64,000 bases of DNA from Leishmania donovani. Taxonomy: Eukaryota; Euglenozoa; Kinetoplastea; Trypanosomatida; Trypanosomatidae. The notes under the pieces were generated by a model that worked only from the letters and a program-made list of their open reading frames with translations, was not told where the DNA came from and ran no database searches. Of the stretch, positions 1-9,207 are shown piece by piece (position 1 is the first letter of the stretch; each line of letters opens with the position of its first letter). A program made the translations under genes and the position numbers. Location: contig NC_018246.1 in NCBI RefSeq assembly GCF_000227135.1, forward strand, positions 166,501 through 230,500, in the 5' to 3' direction.

Positions 1-456
1 CCCAACGTGAGGGCGTACCAGTTTATCAAGTTTGACGCGACGCTGCGAAAGTGCGTGACGCGCATCATGCAGCAGGACCGTACCACCGGGGACAGAATTG
101 TGGTCGGCTCCGGGACAAGCGGTGGCAGTAGTGGGTCTGGAGCTGGCGCCGGCCCAAGTGGTGGCGGTGTCGGGGCAACGGGCATGATACGTCGCCAGGT
201 CAACCCACAGTACGATGCGCTGCGACAGGAGATCACGGATGTGCACATGGTTATGCGCAAGAATCTGGAAGACCTCATGACGCGCGGCGAGGGGCTCGAC
301 ACCATGACGAACTACTCCGCCGAGCTCGTGGATCAGAGCTCCCGCTATTACAAGAAGACGGTGCAGATGAACCGCATGCGTCTCCTCAAGACGTACGGCC
401 CACCGGCAGCGATCGGGCTTTTCCTCATTGTTTTCTTCTACTTGTACTTCTTCTGA
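1..456 (+). CDS. SEC22: Sec22-like R-SNARE, 5' end outside the window
   Basis: The reading frame is open from the first base, so the true start is upstream; about 151 codons are visible. The first residues (RAYQFIKFD) match the end of the longin domain of Sec22 proteins. A Gly/Ser-rich linker (about residues 35-60) follows, then an R-SNARE coiled coil starting near VNPQYDALRQEI, with the zero-layer arginine in LMTRGEGLD. The protein ends in one C-terminal membrane anchor (AAIGLFLIVFFYLYFF) with almost no lumenal tail. Family knowledge: Sec22 is a tail-anchored SNARE acting in vesicle fusion between ER and Golgi. The Gly-rich linker is longer than in yeast or human Sec22. Another longin R-SNARE is possible, but the longin-to-SNARE spacing and the RGEGLD core favour Sec22. 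Confidence 0.8.
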   Translation, partial: PNVRAYQFIKFDATLRKCVTRIMQQDRTTGDRIVVGSGTSGGSSGSGAGAGPSGGGVGATGMIRRQVNPQYDALRQEITDVHMVMRKNLEDLMTRGEGLDTMTNYSAELVDQSSRYYKKTVQMNRMRLLKTYGPPAAIGLFLIVFFYLYFF

Positions 457-1693
457 ACTCGCGCGAGAGTAGGGCTAAAGTGAGTGAAAGGCAAACGACG
501 TGGGCGTTCGGGGTGTAGTGTCGACTGTGGTGCCACACGTGGCGGCCATGCCGCCTCTGACAAAGCAGTGTGAGGGGCAGCGGTGGCAATCGAAGAAGCT
601 CTGGGCTTATAGCTCCCCTCCCCTCTCTGGTGTGCGCACGTACGCGTGCGCGGCTCCGTTCGCTTTTCTCTAGACGAAGATTGACACCTATCCGTGTCTG
701 TGCGTCTTCGACACCAAAGGGCGTTTGTGGGGAAAGGAGCGGAGGGGTGCAGAACTGTAGAGATGGGCGGCACTGCCCTCCTCCACCTCCGCTGTCAGGT
801 AGTCCTCGACTCTTCCCCTCGAGCGGCTCATATACAACAGCATCATTGACGGGCATTTGATCTACGTACCCACCAACGCGACAAGAAAAAACAAAGGATA
901 AAAGCAGAAGGAAAAACGCGCTTCTGGGCGATTGTGGCGCGTACCGGAGCACAGGAAGCATTACGCTCGCATCTTGTCTTCTCCTTTTCTGCCTTGCTTG
1001 CTGCGACACCTATGAATGTGCGCGGGTGTTTAGACCTTCACATCATGGCGAAGCGATCAGAGGCAAAGAAGAGAGGGAAAAGGGGAGCGAGATTATAGCC
1101 TGTATGCTTCTCGACCTCTGCCCACCGCCGCAGCTCCCATCTCCCGTCTCTCTCTCTCTCCCCACCTCTGCGTGCATGGGCAGCGCACGGCGAGAAGTGG
1201 TCGTGGTGCATCTTGTGTTGTCCTTCGCCCGTCATCCTTCACTCCTTCCATCTCGCCATCTCTGCATCTCTTGGCCCTTGTGTGTATGTGGGTCTCATTC
1301 ACGGACGGACGGCTGACATGTGTGCGCACGACCACTCACACCTAACCCTCGCCGACACACTGTGCATACCCATATAGAAGCCTATCCCCCCCCCTGTTTC
1401 CTGTCAAACTGAATCGTTGACCTTTAGGACGCACTCGCCACACCCACATCCGCGCGCACGCACATACGTCAATACACCTCCCTCCTCTCAACGAAGCAAC
1501 GCCCAGAGTTGGCAAGGAAGTTCGTGTGCGCCAGACGTCTGGTTACTATTTTGTTTCATCTCTCTCTGTTGGACTCGCTGCTGCTCTTCCGTTGTCCCTC
1601 ATCCACCGCGCCCACCGCCCATCAGCACCGCCGCCTCCTTGTGCCTTCTTTTTTCCTCTCCTCCCACCTTATTGTACAGTGTCCTCTGCCGGT
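457..1693. other. Intergenic: SEC22-like 3' UTR and UMP1-like 5' region
   Basis: No supported gene. It contains an A-rich patch near 880-930, scattered CT-rich runs from about 1130, and a pyrimidine-rich stretch from about 1557 that leads into the next gene's splice-acceptor region. Open frames on either strand here are short and made of low-complexity sequence. Confidence 0.6.
1634..1679 (+). promoter_or_regulatory. Candidate trans-splice acceptor for the UMP1-like gene
   Basis: A polypyrimidine tract (about 1634-1670) is followed by the first AG at 1678-1679, 15 nt before the ATG at 1694. This is the usual trypanosomatid arrangement for spliced-leader addition. Inferred from spacing only. 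Confidence 0.45.
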
Positions 1694-2068
1694 ATGACCA
1701 GTGATATCAGCCTCCCGCGTCCTCAGGCGCGTGAGGAGCGCCTTATGCACCCGGTGGAGTTCATTCAGCGCAGTGCGCGACGCCAGGAAGAGGCGCTGCG
1801 CATGCACAACATCCGCACTACGCACGGCCTGGGCGCCGCGACGGAGGTGGCGCTGACGGAGGTGACCCTGCTCGGCAGCCGTCGTCTCGGGGCCATGCCT
1901 ACAAGCAACACCCTCTACAACGCGTACCGCGGCAACTTCACGGAGTTGGCCCCCTGCGACCTCTACGGCCTGCCGGAGAACGACCCGAACGTGCAGCCGA
2001 CGCCGCGCGCGCTTGTGGAGAAGCAGTTTCACGGCCATGAGCTGACGATGAAGACACTCGGCCTGTAA
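1694..2068 (+). CDS. UMP1: Proteasome maturation factor UMP1-like protein
   Basis: 124 residues from the first ATG downstream of a pyrimidine tract; the longer open frame upstream has no supporting homology. I see the UMP1/POMP pattern: an N-terminal HP motif (HPVEF, residues 19-23), a helix rich in Arg/Glu/Gln, the conserved R-x-x-x-GLG turn (RTTHGLG, residues 41-47), a central stretch with SNTLYNAYRGN, an acidic segment and the C-terminal LGL. Family knowledge: UMP1 is a short-lived chaperone that binds half-proteasomes, coordinates beta-subunit processing and dimerisation of 20S cores, and is degraded by the new proteasome. Length is close to human POMP and a little shorter than yeast Ump1. 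Overall identity is low, so the call rests on motif order. Confidence 0.65.
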   Translation: MTSDISLPRPQAREERLMHPVEFIQRSARRQEEALRMHNIRTTHGLGAATEVALTEVTLLGSRRLGAMPTSNTLYNAYRGNFTELAPCDLYGLPENDPNVQPTPRALVEKQFHGHELTMKTLGL

Positions 2069-3492
2069 GGCTGGATACGGTCTGGGTATTTCCAGCCCGT
2101 GTTCCCGGAGATGCACGCCCACGCACCCATGCACGAAATAGAGAAGTCCCAGAGGGGGTTGAAGAGCGCGCACGCTGGCGCGCAAACGCAAAGAAGCGAA
2201 AGCATGCCGTGTACAGTTGCGCTCCCGTTCTCGTCTCCCCTCATCCGTGTCTGGGCCCCCTCCCTTTTTTTATGCCGCGGCTGTGCACGCACATGCTCGA
2301 TCGATGTGGGGGTAGGGCGATGGCGCGTGAGGGGGGGAGGGTGGATTCGACGGGCTTTGCGAGCGCGTTGACCATGCGCACCGGATGACCGGCATTCGCA
2401 TGCGTGAGTCACGTAGGCATTCCCAGAGGGAAGTTGGCGTCGATGGTGCCGTCTGCGATTCCGTTTCGTTATTTAGTGCGTTTCTGCCGACGCTACTCCC
2501 TCTCCGTATACGTGCGCTTGCTCGGGTCCGTCTGACTCGATCGCTGTGTCTGCGTGTGTCTGTGTGGAGTATTCGATTTGTTGTGGCGGTCGCCCACGAT
2601 GTGGTGGTGGTTGCCTGCGCAAGGCTTTGCGTGCCTCCGTGTTGTCTCTCGTTTTCTTGTCAGTTCTTTCCCGCCGTCACTCCGCCTTTCTCTCGCATCC
2701 TCCCTTTTCTTGTTGTGGCTGACGTACTGTCCTCCGGCCCGCCGAGCTCCTTTGACAGGCTCGTGACCTCTCCGTCTCTCTTTGGGAGAGAGGGGGGTGC
2801 GCCACTGGTGGATGAGAGAATGAGAAAGTAATCGCGAAACAAAATATGCTTGGTCTAACGGCGGTGATGGTGGCAGGATGGTTACACGGAAAGGGCTGCT
2901 GCTGTGCGCTGTGTCTGGGGCTCGAAGGGAAGCGGGAAAGGCACATGGCCAACAGCTTCAATGCACTCCCTTTGTTGGCCGCGTTCGCCAGCTCACCCTC
3001 TGCGAGCCTTGTGTCGTACAGTGCAGCCCGGTAACCACTGCGGCATCGCGCATCCGGTCCGCTTCTGCAAAGGATTGATGCCAAGCCCCTCCCCTTGTTA
3101 CACACGCACCTCTCTCTTCAGCTTCCTGCCCTCTAGACGTCTCCTTTTCGCTGCAGCATCCTGCACCACGAACACCACCACCACCGTCAGCAGCGCAGTC
3201 GGTAGGGTGGCTCATGTGCACTTCCCGCCGGTCTGATCCGTTCATCATTGCATCTCGCCGCTAACCAAGTGCTGTCGGCCAAAAAAAAAAAAAAAACACG
3301 AGCGGGCGCGCGACACAACGTCCAATCAATCTTGCGTTGCCCTTGGCCCATGTGTTCCTTCATCTGCTGGAGCCCTTCGTTGCCGACCCTACCCCTCTCT
3401 CTCCCCCCATTCCCACCCCCACTTCCAGAGCATCTGTGGCGCGCACGTGGTAGACGCCAGAAGGAGATAGACGCACACACCGACACGGGCAT
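2069..3492. other. Intergenic: UMP1-like 3' UTR and RPC11 5' region
   Basis: No supported gene. It holds CT-rich runs, a run of A from about 3282 to 3296, and a strong pyrimidine tract (about 3376-3426) with AG at 3427-3428 that is a likely splice acceptor for the downstream gene. Confidence 0.6.
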
Positions 3493-3948
3493 ATGTTCTT
3501 CTGTCCGTTTTGTTCTACGCTGCTGCTCGTGGTGCCGCATGTGGAGGGCAACGCGCTCGCGTGTGCCACGTGCCGCTACGTCCACTCCGTCGCCAGCGCG
3601 AGCCCGCAAGTCCCCAGAAACGCGTTCGGTGAGCCAATCCTCACCATCCAGCACTCCTTTGTGTCGCACAACCGTCAACTCATGGACGCTGAGGAAGATC
3701 CGGCGATGGAGGCGGCGGCTTCGTCCAGCGCCGCGGCGTGCCACACAACCGCTGCGTTCGCTCCAGTAGGCAAGGCGGAGACATCCGCGGAGGGAGGCCA
3801 GATCACGACGATTCCGTGCCAGAACGAAGACAACCCGTGCCAGAGCACCAAGGCCTACTTTATTCAAATCCAAATGCGTTCTGCTGACGAGCCGGCAACC
3901 GTGTTCTTCAAGTGCGTCGAGTGCGGCCATCAGTGGCGACAGGACTAA
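3493..3948 (+). CDS. RPC11: RNA polymerase III subunit RPC11 (C11/POLR3K)
   Basis: 151 residues from the first ATG. The N-terminal zinc ribbon has C4-x2-C7 and C24-x2-C27 (FFCPFC, CATCRYVH), as in RPB9/C11 proteins. The C-terminal TFIIS-like ribbon reads AYFIQIQMRSADEP then FFKCVECGHQWR, nearly the same as human POLR3K; the hairpin D132-E133 acidic pair needed for transcript cleavage is present. Role (family): the subunit confers intrinsic RNA cleavage and helps termination and reinitiation by Pol III in the nucleus. Odd points: the linker between the ribbons is about 45 residues longer than in human (Ala/Ser-rich, about residues 66-106), and the first cysteine pair of the C-terminal ribbon is C109-x6-C116 instead of C-x2-C. 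Confidence 0.93.
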   Translation: MFFCPFCSTLLLVVPHVEGNALACATCRYVHSVASASPQVPRNAFGEPILTIQHSFVSHNRQLMDAEEDPAMEAAASSSAAACHTTAAFAPVGKAETSAEGGQITTIPCQNEDNPCQSTKAYFIQIQMRSADEPATVFFKCVECGHQWRQD

Positions 3949-4634
3949 GCTCCTCACCAGGAAGAGGCCAAAGGAACGGAACTAAGGGTGAGCTCACTCA
4001 AACGAAAAACAACGGAGCACTCGCTTGGTATTCAGCACCTGCGCCCCGCGTGGGTGGGTGGGGGGCTGCCATGCATTGTCAACCACCACGGGGCGACAAG
4101 GCAGCGTGTGTAGCGCTCCGATAGCAGCGCAGGCTTGCGACCAGAATTGTTTTGCTCGTCTCTGTTGCTGCGGCCCCTTGGACTGTGTCGCCGAGGCAAT
4201 GGCAGCCCATGTCGACCGGCACGCCAGCGCCAAAACGAGATCAAGATGAGTCATCATCGTGCCACTTTCACCTTTGCTCCCCACTCACCCCCACCCTTTA
4301 CGCCCGCTCTCTTCTCGAGGGTTGTGCTACCCATCTGGTCTTGTGCCATCTCCGCCTTTTTCTCCATGCGAACCTGCACCTGCAGGGCTCTGCCCTCTCT
4401 CTGCGGGGAAATTCCGCATCCGATCATCATCAGGAAACACGAACACTTTCACACGCACTAGGGTCGCTTGTTGCACACGTTCACCGGACCCCTTCATCCC
4501 CCTCATCCTCTACCCCTATCCCCACCCTTGCTGCCTTGATCCCTGGTCTCCCTCGCTCCGGATCACGCGCGCGCGCGCAAACACACACACACACACACAC
4601 GTATATATGCATGTATGTATACATCGTGTGACGT
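3949..4634. other. Intergenic: RPC11 3' UTR and Vps39-like 5' region
   Basis: No supported gene. CT-rich tracts run from about 4260 to 4560. An alternating (GC)n then (CA)n stretch lies at about 4566-4600, followed by a short (TA)/(TG) mix just before the next ATG. Confidence 0.55.
4579..4600. repeat. (CA)n microsatellite
   Basis: About 11 CA units directly after a (GC)n run, ending 35 nt before the next start codon. Confidence 0.85.
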
Positions 4635-7600
4635 ATGCCGGCTGTGCGCAGACTGTTGAGGCTCTTCGAGCTCGATGAGACAGACGGTAAGATAACCGCG
4701 CTTGACAGCTATGGCACCAACACGCACGTGGGCACCAGCTGCGGGCAGCTGGTACGTCTCTCCATCTCATCCTTGCCGTCGACTCGATCTCGGACCGCGG
4801 CAAGCGTTTTAGTTGCACCGGAAGAGGCGACTGCAATCGGCGCTACGCTTCCTTCGGGAGAAGCTGGTGCTGCTGCCCCAGCCTCCGTCTCCACAGACGA
4901 GAGTGCCGTCTTCACAACGGTTACGCGCCGCTGCGCCGTCTCCGCTTCCGGTGCCGCGGTTCAGCAGCTGCAGCACAGTCGCAGCCAGAATCTTCTTTTT
5001 GTCCTCTGTGGCGGTCGCCTGCAGCTCCTCCACGCAGACACCTACGCAGTACTGAGCACCATCGCAACGGAGGTCTCCTCTTTTTCTGTTGCACCGCCAC
5101 TGCCCGTGGTTGGCTCCGGCGCGAGTGGCGGGGTGGGCGGCGACAGCAGTGTGGTGCCAATGACCGGTGCTTTCCCTTCGGCGCATACCCGCGGGCGCAC
5201 AAGCCGCTTGACGGTGGGAGACGACGACGGTGCCAACCAGCACAGCCGCACCACCTCGCACCTCCGCACGCCGAGCGAATGCAGCTACGGCAGCTCCTCC
5301 GCGCGCACCCTCCAGAGCACATTGGCGACCATGCCAGCCGCGAGCCCGCTGGAAAGCACCATTAGCAATGGTGGCAATCTTCACCAGCACCACGGGAACG
5401 CTCACCATCACAGCCGTGACGGCAGGGGCGGTGCCGCTCCCCTTTTCTGCTCGTCGTCTTCCTCCTCGGGGAGTAGGGCACACGTGGTGTGCGTGGCAGA
5501 GAAGCAGAAGAAAGAGCTTGCCGTGTACGTGGTTGACCGCGTATCGACGTCGGCGTCTGGTGCGGTGAGCAGTGTGTGGCCATCCGCAAATGAGCCCATC
5601 GAAGATGGTGCTCTCGGCGGCAGTGCCGCCCTCAGCAACGCCACCGCCAGGTCTTCCCCACCGCCGCCGCGTGTCGTGCTGCGCCAGCGCTACGTGCTGC
5701 CGGAACGGGCGCAGTGTGTGCTCATGTGTAGCCCTGCCCCCGCGATGCGCCGCGGAACTGCTCTCCCTTTCGCCGCGTCTGCCGGCGCTCTCACTGGCGA
5801 TGGTGTGCCTCTGCTCGCCGCTAGTGTGGAGGCTGGACTGAGCGTGTGCGTCGGGATGCGCCGCGAAGTGAGCCTGCTGTCTCTCATCGGGGGCTCTACG
5901 TGGTGTGTTCTTCGCCTCGACGGCACCCGCCCGCCTCTGCTCTCGGTCGGGAGCGACCACAACACCTTTCTGGTTCGGACGCAGGCCCCGAACACCGTCA
6001 TGGAGGTTGGCGTGCCGCCAGCTGCAGCGATGGCGGGGTGCGCGCAGGACGACGATGCAGGTTGGAGGACAAGCGCCGCTGCCGCAGCGGGAGCGAACCC
6101 CATCTTGCTGCGCACTGGTACCGCAAGGGGCGCCGCGATCGCCTCCGCGACAACTTCTGCGGCTGCCCGAGGCTCTGCGTTGCGCAGCAAAGACGACGAT
6201 CTCGTCATGGGCGACGTCTTCCAGGCAGACACCGTCGTTGAGTTCGTGCTGGCTCGCTTTCCTCACATCTTTCTCTTCACGGCGCACCACTGCGACGTCG
6301 TCTCCCTCCTCGAATACGGCGCAGGCGTTGGCGCCACCTCGAGGAGTCAGCGCGTTCCGCTGCCAGGAATTCGCTACGGCGCGCTGCGCGGACAGGGCAC
6401 ATCTGTTTGTGTGGCGAGCGACCGGACGGTGTGGATGCTGCAGCTGAGCCCGCTGCGCGTGCAGCTAGCCGAGATGGTGACAGGCGGTAACAGCGAAGCC
6501 GCATTCCAGCTCTTGGCGTTCCATCGTCGACGCGCTGCGGCGGTGGCGCGCAACGCCGCAGCTGCCGCCGACGCAGACGACGCACTGCGCGCTGTCGAGT
6601 CTGACCTGCATTGCATGGCCGGCTTTGCCGCACTTCACCGCGGCGAAGTTGCCGAGGGCATTCGCTACCTGCGCAACCACGTGGACCCGCGGGAGGTGCT
6701 TCTGGCACTCCCGGACTGCATTCCTCCGACCACAGCGACACCAGCGGCTCACGACTTGGTCTCCGGGGCCCCAGTCCAACAGGCGGGTGTCGATGTGTAC
6801 GTGCTGGACCACGTTGTCACAATTTCTGCTGAGGACGCGTACGATGAGCTCCTACGGCAAAGCGCCGTGTCTGCCTGCGCCGAGGCCGCTGCAGCGCGAG
6901 ACACAACAGGCACACCCCCTTCCTCGTACTGGGACAGCTGGCGCGGGCCGTGCGTTTACAACAGCTTCGGCGGCAATGTTGCGGAAGCGTGGCGCGTGGC
7001 CTTTACTGCAAGGTCGTCGTCTTCGACATCGATGGGCACTGTTGAGGACTTCGTGGCAAGCCGCTTCGACCTCCTCAAGGCGGAGGTCCGTGCATGGTTC
7101 GCCGAGGAGCTTCTACAACCCGTAAGCGATGCCGGTGCCATCCCTAGCGCAGCCGCATCACCGACAGCGGCCACTCGCACCTCCATCGACCGCGAGAGTA
7201 TGGAGTGCAGTGGCGCATCGTTGCCCATTGCTACTACGACAACTTCGCTGCTGCCGCCGCCGACGCTGCTAGTGGCTCACCGTCGCGCGATGGAGTACGC
7301 CTCCCTCGTGTTGGCGTGGGAGGCTAGGGACTACCGCATGGCACATCAGGTCGTCGCCTCGGTCAGCCAAGCCTTGCGTGTGGAGGATTGTGCTGACATG
7401 CTGCGACATCTTCGCGAGTACCGCTTGCTTGCCGTCCTGCAGTTTAGGACGGGTCAGGGCGAGGCCTGCCTCTCGACACTCAGGAACATGGTGAGCGTGT
7501 CTGCCGTGCTGCAGCTACGCCACGGCCATGCGGCAGCTCAGACAACTCCCGTTGCATCTCAGCTGAGTCACTGGCGTCAGTGCATGGCGACGCTGACGGC

Positions 7601-8444
7601 ACAGCGCAGGTGCAACGGCGTTGCAGCACCGCAGCCCACGTGTGGCTGCGGACTGCTGATGCTGCCGTCTCTAGCGGCGGTGGCGCGCGTGGCTCACACC
7701 CTTTTCGACATCGAAGTCCCCTTCAATCTTGCGAGGGATGATTCATCGAGAGAGGCACTGGTGCGCGGCATTATCTCCTACTACGAAACGCACCACTCAC
7801 GCGTTGCCCCGGCCAGCGCTGCTGCTGCAGAGCACGGCGAGGCCAGCTACTGTGAACTTCGCTTTTCGGTGTGCGGCACACACTCATCAAGCCTCTTGTC
7901 CTTTCCGCATACAGGGCCGCTGCTGTCGACGGTGGTCAATGCAGCTGCACCGGCGCCGGTGCCTCCGCACGCCGCAGTGCAGAGCCACTGTGAAGCGGCT
8001 ACTGAACCCGGCTCTACCGCGGCCCGTCGCACCGTTGTCCGCGCTGTGCCGTCGGCTCTCACGGCGTTCTTTTACCTGGTGGAGAAACTCGACGTCGTTG
8101 GCGTAAAGCAGCTCCTGAGCCGCCATCCGAGCTTAGCTCAGCTGAGGGATGAGGAGGGTGGCACTGCTTTGCACGTCGCCATGTCGCAGCTTGACCTTGT
8201 CGGCCCAGCTCGCACGTGTGATGCTCACCTCCCTGACTCACCGGCGCCGGCGATGTCGTCGCTGCAGCTCCTCTGCTCCTTGAACGGGCTGCTCGTGCAC
8301 TTCGGTTGCCCTGTTGGCTTGCTCAATCGCTATGGATGGAGCTGTCTGGACGTGGCCGCCGTCGCGTGCGCCGGCAATACGACGGCTTTCGACATTGTAA
8401 CCGCAGCGCTGCTGGCTGCCGTCGAGGTGCGTGCGGTAGCCTGA
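4635..8444 (+). CDS. CNH-domain Vps39/Vam6-like protein with ankyrin-like C-terminus
   Basis: 1269 residues from the first ATG. The N-terminal part follows the citron-homology (CNH) pattern of Vps39/TGFBRAP1/Vps3: ITALDSYGTNTHVGTSCGQL near residue 18, then LLFVLCGGRLQLLHADTY near 120, then a VSSFSV strand. A Ser/Ala/Gly-rich insertion covers about residues 150-270. CNH-like strands resume to about 620, including the segment with CVASDRTVWMLQL. The middle is helical. The last part (about 1142-1255) reads like two ankyrin-type repeats (DEEGGTALHVAM, NRYGWSCLDVAA). Family knowledge: Vps39-type proteins are HOPS/CORVET tethering subunits on late endosomes and vacuoles. I infer an endolysosomal tethering role. 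The ankyrin-like tail is not normal for Vps39. Alternative: another CNH protein. Confidence 0.6.
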   Translation: MPAVRRLLRLFELDETDGKITALDSYGTNTHVGTSCGQLVRLSISSLPSTRSRTAASVLVAPEEATAIGATLPSGEAGAAAPASVSTDESAVFTTVTRRCAVSASGAAVQQLQHSRSQNLLFVLCGGRLQLLHADTYAVLSTIATEVSSFSVAPPLPVVGSGASGGVGGDSSVVPMTGAFPSAHTRGRTSRLTVGDDDGANQHSRTTSHLRTPSECSYGSSSARTLQSTLATMPAASPLESTISNGGNLHQHHGNAHHHSRDGRGGAAPLFCSSSSSSGSRAHVVCVAEKQKKELAVYVVDRVSTSASGAVSSVWPSANEPIEDGALGGSAALSNATARSSPPPPRVVLRQRYVLPERAQCVLMCSPAPAMRRGTALPFAASAGALTGDGVPLLAASVEAGLSVCVGMRREVSLLSLIGGSTWCVLRLDGTRPPLLSVGSDHNTFLVRTQAPNTVMEVGVPPAAAMAGCAQDDDAGWRTSAAAAAGANPILLRTGTARGAAIASATTSAAARGSALRSKDDDLVMGDVFQADTVVEFVLARFPHIFLFTAHHCDVVSLLEYGAGVGATSRSQRVPLPGIRYGALRGQGTSVCVASDRTVWMLQLSPLRVQLAEMVTGGNSEAAFQLLAFHRRRAAAVARNAAAAADADDALRAVESDLHCMAGFAALHRGEVAEGIRYLRNHVDPREVLLALPDCIPPTTATPAAHDLVSGAPVQQAGVDVYVLDHVVTISAEDAYDELLRQSAVSACAEAAAARDTTGTPPSSYWDSWRGPCVYNSFGGNVAEAWRVAFTARSSSSTSMGTVEDFVASRFDLLKAEVRAWFAEELLQPVSDAGAIPSAAASPTAATRTSIDRESMECSGASLPIATTTTSLLPPPTLLVAHRRAMEYASLVLAWEARDYRMAHQVVASVSQALRVEDCADMLRHLREYRLLAVLQFRTGQGEACLSTLRNMVSVSAVLQLRHGHAAAQTTPVASQLSHWRQCMATLTAQRRCNGVAAPQPTCGCGLLMLPSLAAVARVAHTLFDIEVPFNLARDDSSREALVRGIISYYETHHSRVAPASAAAAEHGEASYCELRFSVCGTHSSSLLSFPHTGPLLSTVVNAAAPAPVPPHAAVQSHCEAATEPGSTAARRTVVRAVPSALTAFFYLVEKLDVVGVKQLLSRHPSLAQLRDEEGGTALHVAMSQLDLVGPARTCDAHLPDSPAPAMSSLQLLCSLNGLLVHFGCPVGLLNRYGWSCLDVAAVACAGNTTAFDIVTAALLAAVEVRAVA

Positions 8445-9207
8445 CACCGACTGCGCCGCATGTGATTTGTCCACGTGCGTACGGGCGTCCGCGCGCGCGC
8501 TTGCTGCGGCCCATTCGCCACCGCAACGCTCGTGCTCTATCGGCGCGGCTGCGAAGCGCAGCGAAAGGCCCCCTCTTTCTCTCTCTCTCGCTTCCCGACT
8601 CTCTGGCGTGATCCATGTGATCTTGCGTCGGCGGGCGTGGGGTAGCAGCGAATGCTGCGGCGGCCGCTCTCCGTATCTCTCCCCTCGCGCCCATCACGTT
8701 GCCCATCCATGTTTTTCTCTTCGTCTCTCGCATACGGATGCTCTCCTGCCCTGTCCGGGCGTCTCCTCTGTCGCCGTGCTCACCTCGTCCTTTACTTTCT
8801 CTGTCTCGCTTCTCTTCCCCCCTCACATACAACTGAGAATACAAGCATGCACGTACGGCCATCGCACAGCTCCACGAGCTGTGTCTCCGCCCTCGGTCCG
8901 CAGCCGCTGCGTCTCGACCCCCGCCTCGCCCCTTCTGTGTGTTCTTCGCATTTGCTCCAAGGCCTCCCTCCTCTCTCCACCCCCTCCCTCCCTCCCTCCT
9001 TCCCTCCCTCCCTCTCTCTCGGCATTGCCAATCGTGTGGCTGTGCGTCCTGTGCGACCCACACAGAGAGCCACGTAAGTGCATACACGTTTGTGCAAGCA
9101 GAAGAAAGCAGCGAAAAACGAAAACCGAAGAGAGGTGCACCGCGTTACAGTCTGCCCATCCGCACATCCCTCTCCAACACATCAGCCCTTGCGTCTGCGC
9201 TCCAGAT
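8445..9207. other. Intergenic: Vps39-like 3' UTR and NAP 5' UTR
   Basis: No supported gene. It includes a (CCCT)n-like run at about 8979-9021 that doubles as a polypyrimidine tract; the first AG after it is at 9064-9065. The NAP frame is open upstream of its ATG, but that extension is low-complexity and has no NAP-like sequence. Confidence 0.55.
8979..9065 (+). promoter_or_regulatory. Candidate trans-splice acceptor for the NAP gene
   Basis: A long tract of CCCT-type repeats is followed by AG at 9064-9065, giving a 5' UTR of about 142 nt. Predicted from the pyrimidine tract plus first-AG rule only. Confidence 0.35.

Noticed and set aside
4809..6290. 493-codon frame antisense to the Vps39-like gene
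   Set aside because: Arg/His/Ala-rich composition typical of antisense frames in GC-rich coding DNA, with no domain.
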